Source: Armillaria gallica (Eukaryota; Basidiomycota; Agaricomycetes; Agaricales; Physalacriaceae). Taken from it: DNA of 64,000 nucleotides. The stretch lies in assembly GCA_037576215.1 (NCBI GenBank), contig JBANDB010000004.1:5642001-5706000 (forward strand). The letters are read 5' to 3'. The position numbers were made by a program, and so were the translations under genes. The notes beneath the pieces were generated by a model that saw only the letters and a program-made list of their open reading frames with translations, was not told the DNA's origin and searched no databases. Positions 1 through 9,023 of the stretch are shown one piece after another (position 1 is the stretch's first letter; every line of letters starts with the position of its first letter).

Positions 1-2693
1 GTGTAATTTTGCAAAATGTCATACCTTACACTTTAGCAATGCAGAGGCATCATGAGTGGGCTGACAGTGCAAGTGGCACGCCAAGAAGCAAGGTCACCGA
101 GGTAGAGAGCTCTATAACAGAAAAAGAAGCAACAGGATTAAAACATAAGGACTTTGTCATTGCACTGTACCTTATGGGCATGCATGGCAACAAGGCCGAA
201 GGGCAAGCTAGATTGCCAAACCACCTGTTTGCAATAGAGGACTCAGCTGGAGTGGGATGCGTTTGTACGCAGGTCGAGGTTAATTTAGATAACAATGCGT
301 CTGTAATCTATGACACGTGGTCCTGGGGGATCTGGAAAAACGATATCATGCGTGGGGTAATCAAGAGAACCCTGGGCATGGCCTAGAAACAGACTTTGGC
401 CAATGGGAATAGCGAGCGGACTCGAAATCTGAAGCATTCCTTGGTTACTGAGTCTAGAATACGACGCTGTCACCTTCGGAGCAGAACCGAAAGCCGAATA
501 TGAGGTGTGATCGGTGATCGAGGACTAAGCAGCCATTGAGTACAAGTCAGCAAGCTACTCTGCTGCTAGGGCGAACGACATCGACATCGCTTAGCCCTTT
601 GAGGATACTAAAAGGAGGCCCAAGTGGTGCTCTGCCAAGAGCATTGCACCAGTTCGGACGAAGAATTATCGGCCGACGAAGGAAGTAAATTACTAAAAGA
701 CTGTTTGTAATAATCAATTTCCCGTAGTATAAGTAGGTAGAATTTCACATAGTAAAGGAAGATACCTATCCCCCACGTACAGTAATAAAGTTTCAGTTTG
801 GATCTGGACTTGTTGCGACGCGTAAGAGTTAGTAGCTTTGAGCCTCGGCTAGAACACAAGTTTAGCGAGCTCACAGAGAAATAGAACAAGAGAAACATTT
901 TGGATAAAAACTTCGGTTTACTTGAGATAAGAAAGAGATTCGGGGCAGTGATGCTGTGCCCATCTTGAGAGTTTGCTGAGATAAATCTGAGAGAAAAGCT
1001 CTGTTCCTTTTCTGGTTCAGTGTAAAAAGAGAATTTGTGTTGTGTCGGCCTCTGTGTAGGTCTAGAAGTAGTTGCCAGGGAATCAGCCAGCTTGAGCTGT
1101 TCTAGCAGTTGCACGAAGTGTGACAGGTGTGTGCAGTTGGACCTCGCGGCACCGTTGTTAGGGCGAGCGCACTGTGTGTGAGGACTTGCAGGGATGGTTC
1201 TGAAAGTAATTAAGACTTGAGTGGGAGTGCCGAGGGCCTCCATCGTGACGAGTTTGGAAGTCAGGTTTAGCCACTAAGAGAAAGGCAGCATCGCGTGCAG
1301 ATTAGATCTAGCGGCGAGTCGTACTTAGCGAGCTCACTGACCAAACTTGGTCAGCTTGTGGATCTGCGCATCCGTGTGTTCTGGCTATTGAAATACATTT
1401 TGCCTCGGGGGTTGCGTGGTTCACCGTGCTCTCTTGTACAAAGCTCTGAAGAGCTAGAGAATTTGAGACTAGCTTGAAAATACTACGTTGTTGTGAGTAT
1501 CGTTCTAGCAAGCTCACTGAGAGAAATTGGGATACTGTTGGCGTGCAAGTAGAATTAAAATCCTTGCTCCCCTCCGCACTTAAGGAGATTGTGTGTGTGT
1601 GTGTTTAGTGGGGTTGAGTTGGGTTTGGTGTGTGTTCATGCTAGGCCATGCTCAGTTTCATGGGTGCCTGTCACCAGCCTCGTCAGCGTTGTAGCAAGCT
1701 CACAGAGAAATAGAATCAGAGAGAGATTTTGGATAATAAACTTCGGTTTACTTGAGATAAATAAAAGATTTGGAGTCAGTGAAGCTGCCCTGGTCTTGAG
1801 AGTATACTTGGTTACATCTGAGAGAAGCTCTGTTCCATTTCTGGTGCAGTGTGAAGGAGTGTTTCATGTTGAGAGTGTCTTGTATGGGAATTGGCCAGAT
1901 CGGGCTGCTCCATGACAGCTGCACCAAGGTGTAGTAGGTGCACACCAGCTGAAAGAACTCTGGTGGTGCCTTGTTACTTAGCAAGCTTGCTGGGTGCAAG
2001 ACCTGTTTTGTTTGAGGGTTTATTGTGATTTGTTTGAGAGTGCTGAGGGCCTCATTTGCAATGAGTTGGGAGTCAGGTTTAGCAGACTAGAGTAATACAA
2101 GGGTGTGCGCAGTTGGACCTAGCAGCACTTTGTACTAGCGAGCTCACTGAATGGACTTTTGTCATGACCAGTTGGGATTCAGGTTCAGTGAGCTAAGAAG
2201 AAGGCGAAGTCGTGCAGAGTTGGACCTAGCAGCAATTCGTACTTAGTGAGCTCACTGTGCAGACTGTGTCATTTTCATAGATCTGTGTGTCCGTTTGTAT
2301 AAATTGTAAAAGTCTTTGCCTTGAGGGTTGTGTGGTACTCCGTGCTCTCTTGTAAAAAGCTTCAGAGGAGAAATAAAGAGAACTTGAGATATTGCTGGTT
2401 ACTTTGCGTTGCATCAGGCCATTGAGAGAGAGTTCTTGAGATTTGTTGAGATACTGTCAGCACGCAAGTAGAATTAAATTCCTTGCTCCCCTCTGCACTT
2501 ATAGAGATTGGTGTGTGTGTGTTAGTGAGATTGAGTGTAGGTTTGGTGTGTGTTCATGCTAGGCCGCTCTTAGTTTCACCAGTGCATGCCACGAAGCTCA
2601 TCAATGGTATCTGCCCTCCTCTTTCCCTTCACAATCTCCCTCTTCCTTTTCAATTCAGCCATCGCAGTGTGATGTCCACAGCATGTCTAAAGG
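1..2693. repeat. Direct-repeat unit, copy 1 (segments A1, B1, B2)
   Basis: Positions 1-860 (A1) recur at 2694-3554. Positions 861-1690 (B1) recur immediately at about 1691-2590 (B2) and again at 3555-4380 (B3). The arrangement is therefore A1-B1-B2, a short unique gap, then A2-B3. About 100-180 bp before each B copy (seen at 697-820 and 3390-3490) is an LTR-like stretch with a TATA-like AT block and an AATAAAG polyadenylation-like signal, so the unit may be LTR plus 3' end of a retroelement. Copy 1 keeps more CpG than copy 2. No intact gene is present. The repeat relation is seen directly; the retroelement origin is inference. Confidence 0.75.
9..600 (+). pseudogene. Decayed ORF of unknown family in repeat A1
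   Basis: An open stretch of 125 codons (9-386) starts at or before the window edge and ends at TAG. Coding-like sequence continues in another frame to about 600, including the motif LEYDAVTFGAEPKAEYE, interrupted by TGA, TAA and TAG codons at places where the second copy (2731-3330) carries equivalent stops. Several stops sit where tryptophan codons would fit. I do not recognise the family. Its position just upstream of an LTR-like segment makes the 3' end of a retroelement polyprotein plausible. It is not expected to be functional. Confidence 0.35.
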
Positions 2694-4380
2694 TGTAATT
2701 TTGCAAAAATGTCATACCTTATACATTAGCAATGCAGAGGCATCGTGAGCGGGCTGACAGTGCAAGTGGCACACAAAGAAGCAAGGTCACTAAGGTAGAG
2801 AGCTCTATAATAGAAAAAGAAGCAATGGAATTAAAACATAAGGACTTCATTGTTGCACTGTACCTTATGGGCATGCACGGCAACTCAGCCGAAGGGTGAG
2901 CTAGCTTGCCAAACCACCTGTTTGCAATAGAGGACTCAGCTGGAGTGGGATGTGCTTGTACACAGGCTGAGGCTAATTTAGATAACGATGTGTCTGTAAT
3001 CTATGACATGTGGTCCCTGGCAATCCGGAAAAATGATATCATGCATGGGGTAATCAAGAGAACCCTGGGCATGGCCTAGAAACGGGCATCGGCTGATGGA
3101 AATAGTGAGCAGACTGGAAAGCCGAAGCATTTCTTGGTTACCAGGTCTAGAATATGACACTGTCACCTTCAGAGCAGACCCGAAAGCCAAATACGAAGTG
3201 TGATCAGTGATCAAGGATTAAGCAGCTATTGAGTGCATGCTCGCGAGCTACTCTGCTGCTAGGGCAAGCGACGTCAACATCGCTTAGCTCTTTGAGACTA
3301 CTAAAAAGAGGAATGAGTGGTGCGCTGCCTAGAGCGCTGTCCAACTTGGACAAGGAATATCTGGCTGAAAAAGAAGTAAATTACTAAAAATCTGTTTGTA
3401 ACAATCAATCTCCCATAGTATAAGTAGAGTATATTTTCATGTATTAAGCCAAGCTACCTACCCCCCATGTAAAGTAATAAAGTTTCAGCTTGGATCTGGA
3501 CTTGTTGTGCTGCATAAGAGTTAGTAACTTTGAGCCTTGGCTATAATACAAGTTTAGCGAGCTCACAGAGAAATTGAATAAGAGAGAAATTTTGGATACA
3601 AACTTCGGTTTACTTGAGATAAGAAAGAGATTCGGAAGCAGTAATGCTGCGCCTGTCTCAAGAGGTTTACTTGATTACATCTGAGAGAAAGCTCTGTTCC
3701 TTTTCTGGTTCAGTGTAAGAAAGAGAAGTTGTATTGTGCTGGCCTCTGTGTAGGTCTAAAAGTAGTTGCAAGGGAATCAGCCAGATTGAGCTGTTCTAGC
3801 AGTTTCATGAAGTGTGACAGGTGTGTGCAGTTGGACCTTGCAGCATCATTGTTAGAGTGAGTGCACTGTGTGTGAGGACTTGTGGGGACGGTTTTGAGAA
3901 TAATTGAGAATTGAGTGGGAGTGCCAAGGGCCTCCATTGTGATAAGTTTGGAAGTCAGGTTTAGCAACTAAGAGAAAGACGGTGTCACATGCAGATTAGA
4001 TCTTGCAGCAGGTTGTACTTAGCGAGCTCACTGACCAAACTTGGTTGTTTTGCAGATCTGCATATCCGTGTGTTTTGTCTATTGAAATATCCTTTGCCTT
4101 GAGGGTTGTGTGGTTCACTATGCTCTCTTGTAAAAAGCTTTGAAGAGATAGAGAATTTGAGATTGGCTTGATAATACTATGTTGTTTCACATATCGTTCT
4201 AGTGAGCTTGCTGAGATACTTTGAGATACTGTTGGCGTACAAATGGAATTAAAATCCTTGCTCCCCTCCACACTTAAGGAGATTGTGTGTGTGTGTTTTG
4301 TGGGATTGAGTGTAGGTTTTGTGTGTGTTCATGCTAGGCCATGCTCAGTTTCACAGGTGCCCATCACCAGCCTTGTCAGC
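2694..4380. repeat. Direct-repeat unit, copy 2 (segments A2, B3)
   Basis: This is the second copy of the unit at 1-1690. It begins with the same sequence start as position 1 and carries a second decayed copy of the unknown ORF at about 2731-3330. Many CpG dinucleotides of copy 1 are TG or CA here, for example GGCACGCC to GGCACACA, ATGCGTGGGG to ATGCATGGGG and GACACGTGG to GACATGTGG. The right edge, near 4380, cuts into the coiled-coil ORF that follows. Confidence 0.75.
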
Positions 4381-4914
4381 GGCCATTTTCAGATCTGCAG
4401 AATCTGCCTCGGAATCGCTGTCACTCGCCAATGGGGCACCAGCAGCCTTCAAAGCCAACCTGTTTGCCTCATCCTCCCATTCTTTCTCCTTCTCTTTTTC
4501 CTTCTCCTTATCTGCCTGTTCCTTCAAGTCAGCCAATGGCTGACACTCTGCAGCCTCCTGTTTCTCCCTCTCCAAAGCCAACTCATTTTCTTTTTTGGCC
4601 TCCAGCTGGTGCTGTTTGTCCTCCTGCCTCTGCTCCTCCACCTTCCTCTCAGCCTTTATCTTTTCCTGCCTCAGAACCTCCACCTTAAGTTGACATGCCT
4701 CTTTCTCCTTCCTCAACCTCTCTGTGTGGGCCTCCTTTGCTTTTGCCGTCTTCCATTCTTCATGCCTATTAACAGCCTCATCATACTTCTCCTCCACGGC
4801 ACTCCGCTCAATCACCAAGGCTTTGTATTCTTCAAAAGTCAGCGAAGGAGGTGTCAGGGCCGACTCATATGGTTTGGGGGTTACAGAGTTGTGGTATTCA
4901 ATGGGCGCAGACAT
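4351..4914 (-). CDS. Lys/Glu-rich coiled-coil protein, 3' end replaced by repeat
   Basis: The likely start is the ATG at 4914 (protein begins MSAPIEYHNSVTP), preceded by a pyrimidine-rich leader. About 187 codons follow. After a short N-terminal stretch with FEEYKALVIERSAVEEKYDE, residues about 50-150 are almost entirely K, E, Q, A and R with heptad character, predicting a long coiled coil; an acidic serine stretch (DSDSEADSAD) follows. The last few codons lie inside repeat B3, so the natural C terminus is missing. From memory, similar K/E-rich ORFs, often ending in a Cys cluster, are abundant in Agaricomycete genomes near retroelements; no Cys cluster is visible here. Its start is only about 160 bp from the LTR at 5077. 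Function unknown. Confidence 0.5.
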   Translation of the reverse strand: MSAPIEYHNSVTPKPYESALTPPSLTFEEYKALVIERSAVEEKYDEAVNRHEEWKTAKAKEAHTERLRKEKEACQLKVEVLRQEKIKAERKVEEQRQEDKQHQLEAKKENELALEREKQEAAECQPLADLKEQADKEKEKEKEKEWEDEANRLALKAAGAPLASDSDSEADSADLKMAADKAGDGHL

Positions 4915-5076
4915 TTCAAAAGATGAGGAGAGGATATTTAATGGAAAAAGAAAAGATGGTGAAGGTACAAGATTAAGTTGAAAAATTCCCATGATCAAAT
5001 TCCATGCACACATAACGATATTGATCAGTCATCAGGATCAGCACTCTTGAGGGTAAAAATGCTAAGGGGGGAATAC

Positions 5077-5717
5077 TGTTATGCACATGCTGTGGACCTC
5101 TGCTTCACACTGACTTCAAGCACAGACATCATCTCAACAGATCACACTATTGGAATTCCATGGCCTCCAGCCACTTTCCATTTACTTACTCTATTTAATA
5201 TTTCATTTCTGTTTCATTTTACTATTTCACATATTAAATCTAGAACCTAAATTCGGTAGCAAACAGAACTCTGTCAGATTCCATCAGACTTGGACTTGGA
5301 CTTGGACTACCTACTCATATATATACTGTAGAATTACTTGTAGATACTCAGTTTGAATATCAACTTGGTTCAGCCAAATCTATCTCTGACTCCAAGTATA
5401 ATCCTATTGCTCTCAAGTCTGCAGCCTCCACTCTGCTGGATTATCCTTACTCTATCCAAACCTTCGCTCTCTGCGGACTCCTTTCTGCAATTCAATCTTA
5501 GGGCTTTGGCTTAAGGGTGATGTTGCTAATAGCTTTGCTGAAGCCCATGCACTCTGCAGACCTCCGCTCATGCAAGTTACCTTCATCTATTTAGCACATC
5601 TCTAACAGTGATGAGTGGATCATGAGGTGCTGTTTAGTTGCAGATTATTGAGCTGCAGTTGCTGTGCTGAGGTGTACACTTGTGTCCACAATAATTCAAG
5701 ATCTTGGCATTGTAACA
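5077..5717 (+). mobile_element. Candidate LTR (641 bp) of a truncated retroelement
   Basis: The segment starts TGTTATGC and ends TTGTAACA, giving TGTTA/TAACA inverted termini. It is immediately preceded by a polypurine tract, AAGGGGGGAATAC, at 5064-5076, the arrangement expected of a 3' LTR on the plus strand. The intact element at the right end of the window has the same layout. A TATATATA block lies near 5317, followed by pyrimidine-rich sequence. No target duplication is seen (AATAC left, GCCTT right), consistent with one end of a truncated element rather than a solo LTR. The TATA block reads on both strands, so orientation rests mainly on the purine tract. Confidence 0.5.
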
Positions 5718-6064
5718 GCCTTAGTAAACATAGTCTGTAGTTGCCATGGCTGTAAATATTGTAGCTGGAAGGGTACTCGCATCCATCACGTCATTTCATT
5801 AAATGATTAATAGGCATATCAACTAGATGCTTCTGAGTGGTGCAGCAATTCTGTTTTAGGATAATTGTTGATCAAAGGTGCCTTGCCATGATGGGATATA
5901 GTAATTGTGATGTGAGGCAAGCTGGGAAGGATAATGAAGTGTTGAAGGAGTATAGATGTTACAGTTTTAGAATTGTATCAGGGTGTTTGTAGCTTCTACT
6001 GCGGAAATCCATGGTATAATTGAGAGTTGGCAGTATTATGGAGTACATGGGGATTATAATAGAG
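5718..6064. other. No gene seen
   Basis: This is AT-rich sequence between the LTR and the broken gag-like gene. It probably includes further decayed retroelement internal sequence, but no frame stays open long enough to support a call. Confidence 0.4.
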
Positions 6065-6844
6065 TTATTTTGAAGGTATTGGGTGATGAATGGATAAATC
6101 CACAAGTTCTGAGCATACAGAGCCTGGAGGCTCATCATTGCACTCGTCAGCCCCAAGATTCAAGAACTTATGTGAAATATGTGTGAGCCTCTCCCAAGTG
6201 CCTATCTCTGCATCTGCTGCCTCTGGATAGTTCTTCAAGATTGTGTCCTTGAACTCAGTGAAGGTACCACCATCATACTCCTCCAATGCTTGCCATTCTT
6301 CTTTGGTACGTGCATCCATGTATCTCACTAGTTTCTTCTTCTTCTCATCATCATCAATGATGCTATAGTCAGAGAATAAATTCTCCATCTAACTAAGGAA
6401 ACATCACAAGTTCTCAGGCTCATTGCTATTAAACTTGGGTGCATCCCTAGATGTTGGTCTAGGCATCTTTTGGGTGCTAGCAGATATGATCAGTCTACTA
6501 GCAATTTGAATAGACTGGGAGTTCGATTGTCCAGGGGCAAGTGGGTTTGTTGATCTACTAGTGAGGGAAGGTCTTGGCTGTGGGCACAGTGCAAGGGGTC
6601 TAGTCTATTAGATGTTAAGATTTGCATTGATTTGCTGCTCTGTCCTAGCTTGTAGGCTATTGGGCAGTGCAGTTGCACTTTGTTTGTTCTTTAATAAGTT
6701 GTAGTTAGACGGGACTCCAATATCAGCAGCTTTTGAATTGGCTGTTGATCTTCCTTTTGGTCTTGCAGTGGCACTATTAGGTGCTAGCCTTGAAGATGAT
6801 GCTTGTGCAGGCTCTGTAACTCTAGCTTTGCCCTTTGCTTTCAC
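6065..6844 (-). pseudogene. Broken Gag-like gene of an LTR retroelement
   Basis: Reading from 6844 the first stretch is a basic, Ser/Ala-rich N terminus (MKAKGKARVTEPAQASSSRL). Further down, after stops near 6390 and 6608, another frame carries the motif DAPKFNSNEPENL followed by MENLFSDYSI, MDARTKEEWQAL, FKDTILKNYPEAADAE and WERL. This combination is typical of Gag-like proteins of basidiomycete retroelements, in my recollection. The reading frame is broken by stop codons and frame changes, so it is a relic. It lies downstream, on the minus strand, of a primer-binding-site-like sequence (6961-6975) and the LTR at 6978-8377, and is probably the gag of that element. Confidence 0.6.
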
Positions 6845-6960
6845 TGAGGCTTGGTTAGACAGATTGTGTACAAGCTGCTAGGTTGAGTAGTAGTTTATCT
6901 AACAAGACTAGTGTCAAATAAAAGTCTTGATTCAACAAGATTATCAAATCTGAAACTCCC

Positions 6961-6975
6961 TCACAGTGGGCTCCA
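6961..6975 (-). other. Candidate primer-binding site
   Basis: Read on the minus strand this is TGGAGCCCACTGTGA. It starts with TGG, as expected for pairing with the CCA end of a tRNA, and sits two bases inside the LTR edge at 6978. The tRNA was not identified. Confidence 0.5.
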
Positions 6976-6977
6976 GA

Positions 6978-8377
6978 TGATGTGCTTGGTAATAGTGAGT
7001 AGCAAACAGACTAGTGGCTGGCAATAAACACCAACAACACTAAACCTTTCACTAACTCTACACTTATCACCAATGTATTGAATTTGGGCATTTTAAATAT
7101 GATAGAAGCACTCTGCAGACTTCAATAATCAAGGATTTTATTCATTACTAGTGAGCTATACAAGTGTACTACTTGCACTAGCGGGGTTGGTAAGACACAA
7201 TTGTGTGAATAGTGACTTGACTTGAGCTACTATGCTTGCTCTGACTGGGACTGCTTTGAATTAGTGGCTCTCTTGGTCCTATACTGTTTTACAAGTAAAC
7301 AAACACTTGACTAGTCACTTTCTAGGCAGACTAGTGGTGCTCTTGGCCTAAAAATAATACTTTAAACTTCGAGAACTTGCTTGAATTAACTTCAAAATAC
7401 TCTTGGCTTTTGCAGGATACAAAAGATTGCTCTAAAACACTTCTATTCACTCAATACTATGGGTAACTTAGCAACTAGTAGCCGCTTCATTGAGGTTAAG
7501 CACAAAGCCTTTAATTGGAGCACTAAATACTGACTAGTAGGTCACAATTGTGGGGATGGCTTGCCTGAGCTGCACATGCACCTATTCTATGACTTATATA
7601 CTGATAATCAAAATACAATTGAGATATAAATAAACTGACTAGAGGGGTATTATTGATAAGGATTTCTTGACTAGTTATGAATAATGGTGAATAATCACAC
7701 AATAGTCAGTCTAGAAACAATCTCTTGCTGACTGGTGGGCCTAGGAGCTCCACTAGCAGTTAGTTGTATTCTGTGTTTTTGGCCCAGCAATGCTCCACTA
7801 GTATCAAGGATAAATGACTAGCCAGATGGGTATGCCTGTAGCAGCTGTTGATTATGATTGAAGGCACAGCTCGGCTATACACAATAGATTTGTATCACAC
7901 TAGCCTGATCTGGGAGGCCTCGCTTCACTACTAAGTTCATTTCTAAGTCCCGTTAGAGACTGCTGCACTGCTAGTCAACTTGTCTTGAGCATTTGTACAT
8001 AGACTGTTCCATTAGTGACTGTATTTTCATGAGACCTGTGTGTTCTGCTTCTTATTAGGTGCACTTACAGCTACCCTCATTGACTAGCAGTTGTCATTTA
8101 TAGACTTGCCCTAGTATTCAAGGTGCTAGTCACACTGGCTGATAGACTTGACCCAATAGTAGTATCACACCTAAGTCCTGGCTTGACTAGTAGCTTTCTG
8201 GATCAACTATCAGCTTGAAGCCTCCGCTATAGCCCTTTAGTTATGGCTAGTCTGAAATAGATATGTGCTAGTATGATTACAAAATTGCAAAATCTAGGTG
8301 TGTATGCATAGACAGTGTATCATCATTCCTCATATCAAGTTTGAGATCCAATTAAGTAGATAATTGCTCTCACATCA
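6978..8377 (-). mobile_element. 1.4 kb LTR with perfect 7-bp inverted ends, CTAG-rich
   Basis: The plus strand begins TGATGTG and ends CACATCA, a perfect 7-bp inverted repeat with the canonical TG/CA ends. A primer-binding-site-like sequence and a gag relic follow in the minus-strand direction, so this should be the 5' LTR of a minus-strand element. The far LTR and pol are not recognisable, so the element is truncated. The five bases to the right, ATACC (8378-8382), are the candidate target duplication. The LTR holds roughly two dozen CTAG tetranucleotides, many as GACTAGT, several times the number expected by chance. No coding sequence seen. Confidence 0.6.
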
Positions 8378-9023
8378 ATACCACTGGATATTATTTCAAC
8401 TTGCTATGTTCAAAGCTTTGAATTATTGGAAGATGACATGTACAGATGTATTTATTCCACCTTCTTTTCACAGCTGATGTCTTTTGTCCTGAGATGACAT
8501 ACTGAGCAAGCCCCAGGAGCAAGAAAGAGGAGAGAGGAGTGATGATACTCATTCTGAACTTCTATTATATGATGCCTCTATTTCATTGTTACATCAACTA
8601 TATGACTTTCCCTTGACTCCACTTGTTCTTCAAGGCATGTCTTGATGTATCTAAATTACCATCACTCTTACCTTGTTCATGTTCCATCAAGTACCCAATG
8701 TTGGCTTTAAGAAAGGAGCTGAGAGAAGACCACTTACCACATCAATATGCACCAGTGTATCTTCATAGTAGTAATTTAATTAACAACAGTGCAGAGCTGA
8801 GAGGAGTATTATATTTATCTGAACAGTGAGAGTAAATTTTCTGAAATAACACACTTGGGAAAGACATCAATTTATACTACAGATATACTATCTAGATTAT
8901 AAGAAAGCCACCACCTATTCACACTTGGCTAATATTGCTAGTATTCATCATAATCTCTTCTGTTTTTGTGGCCTTACCAAGATGCTGCCACAACCTATGC
9001 CAAAATTTTGGCAATGACTTCAT
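8378..9023. repeat. 3' flank of DUF6535 gene 1, duplicated downstream of gene 2
   Basis: This sequence resembles 17900-18483, for example in the shared stretch around CTGATGTCTTTTGTCCTGAG and ACATACTGAGCAAGCCCC. The duplication that produced genes 1 and 2 therefore included several hundred bases of downstream sequence. It ends against the LTR, which inserted here or forms its edge. The first part (9023 down to 8929, minus) is an in-frame extension of gene 1 after its stop codon that still resembles the C terminus of gene 2. Confidence 0.6.

Noticed and set aside
1590..4300. GT-rich microsatellite-like tracts near 1590, 2510 and 4285
   Set aside because: They are part of the B repeat copies and are short; there is no reason to treat them as separate features.
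1..4380. A CRISPR-like array suggested by the recurring GAGCTCAC motif
   Set aside because: The spacing is irregular (100-900 bp), the motif is degenerate, and the host is a eukaryote.
4480..4690. Ser/Pro/Phe-rich plus-strand frames opposite the coiled-coil ORF
   Set aside because: They are the complement of K/E codon runs, which automatically gives S, F, L and P-rich antisense frames.
5117..5380. Short plus-strand frames within the LTR at 5077-5717
   Set aside because: They lie across U3 and the TATA region of a non-coding LTR and show no protein-like composition.
5077..5717. Solo LTR with target duplication
   Set aside because: The five bases on either side (AATAC and GCCTT) do not match, and a polypurine tract abuts the left end, so an element end fits better.
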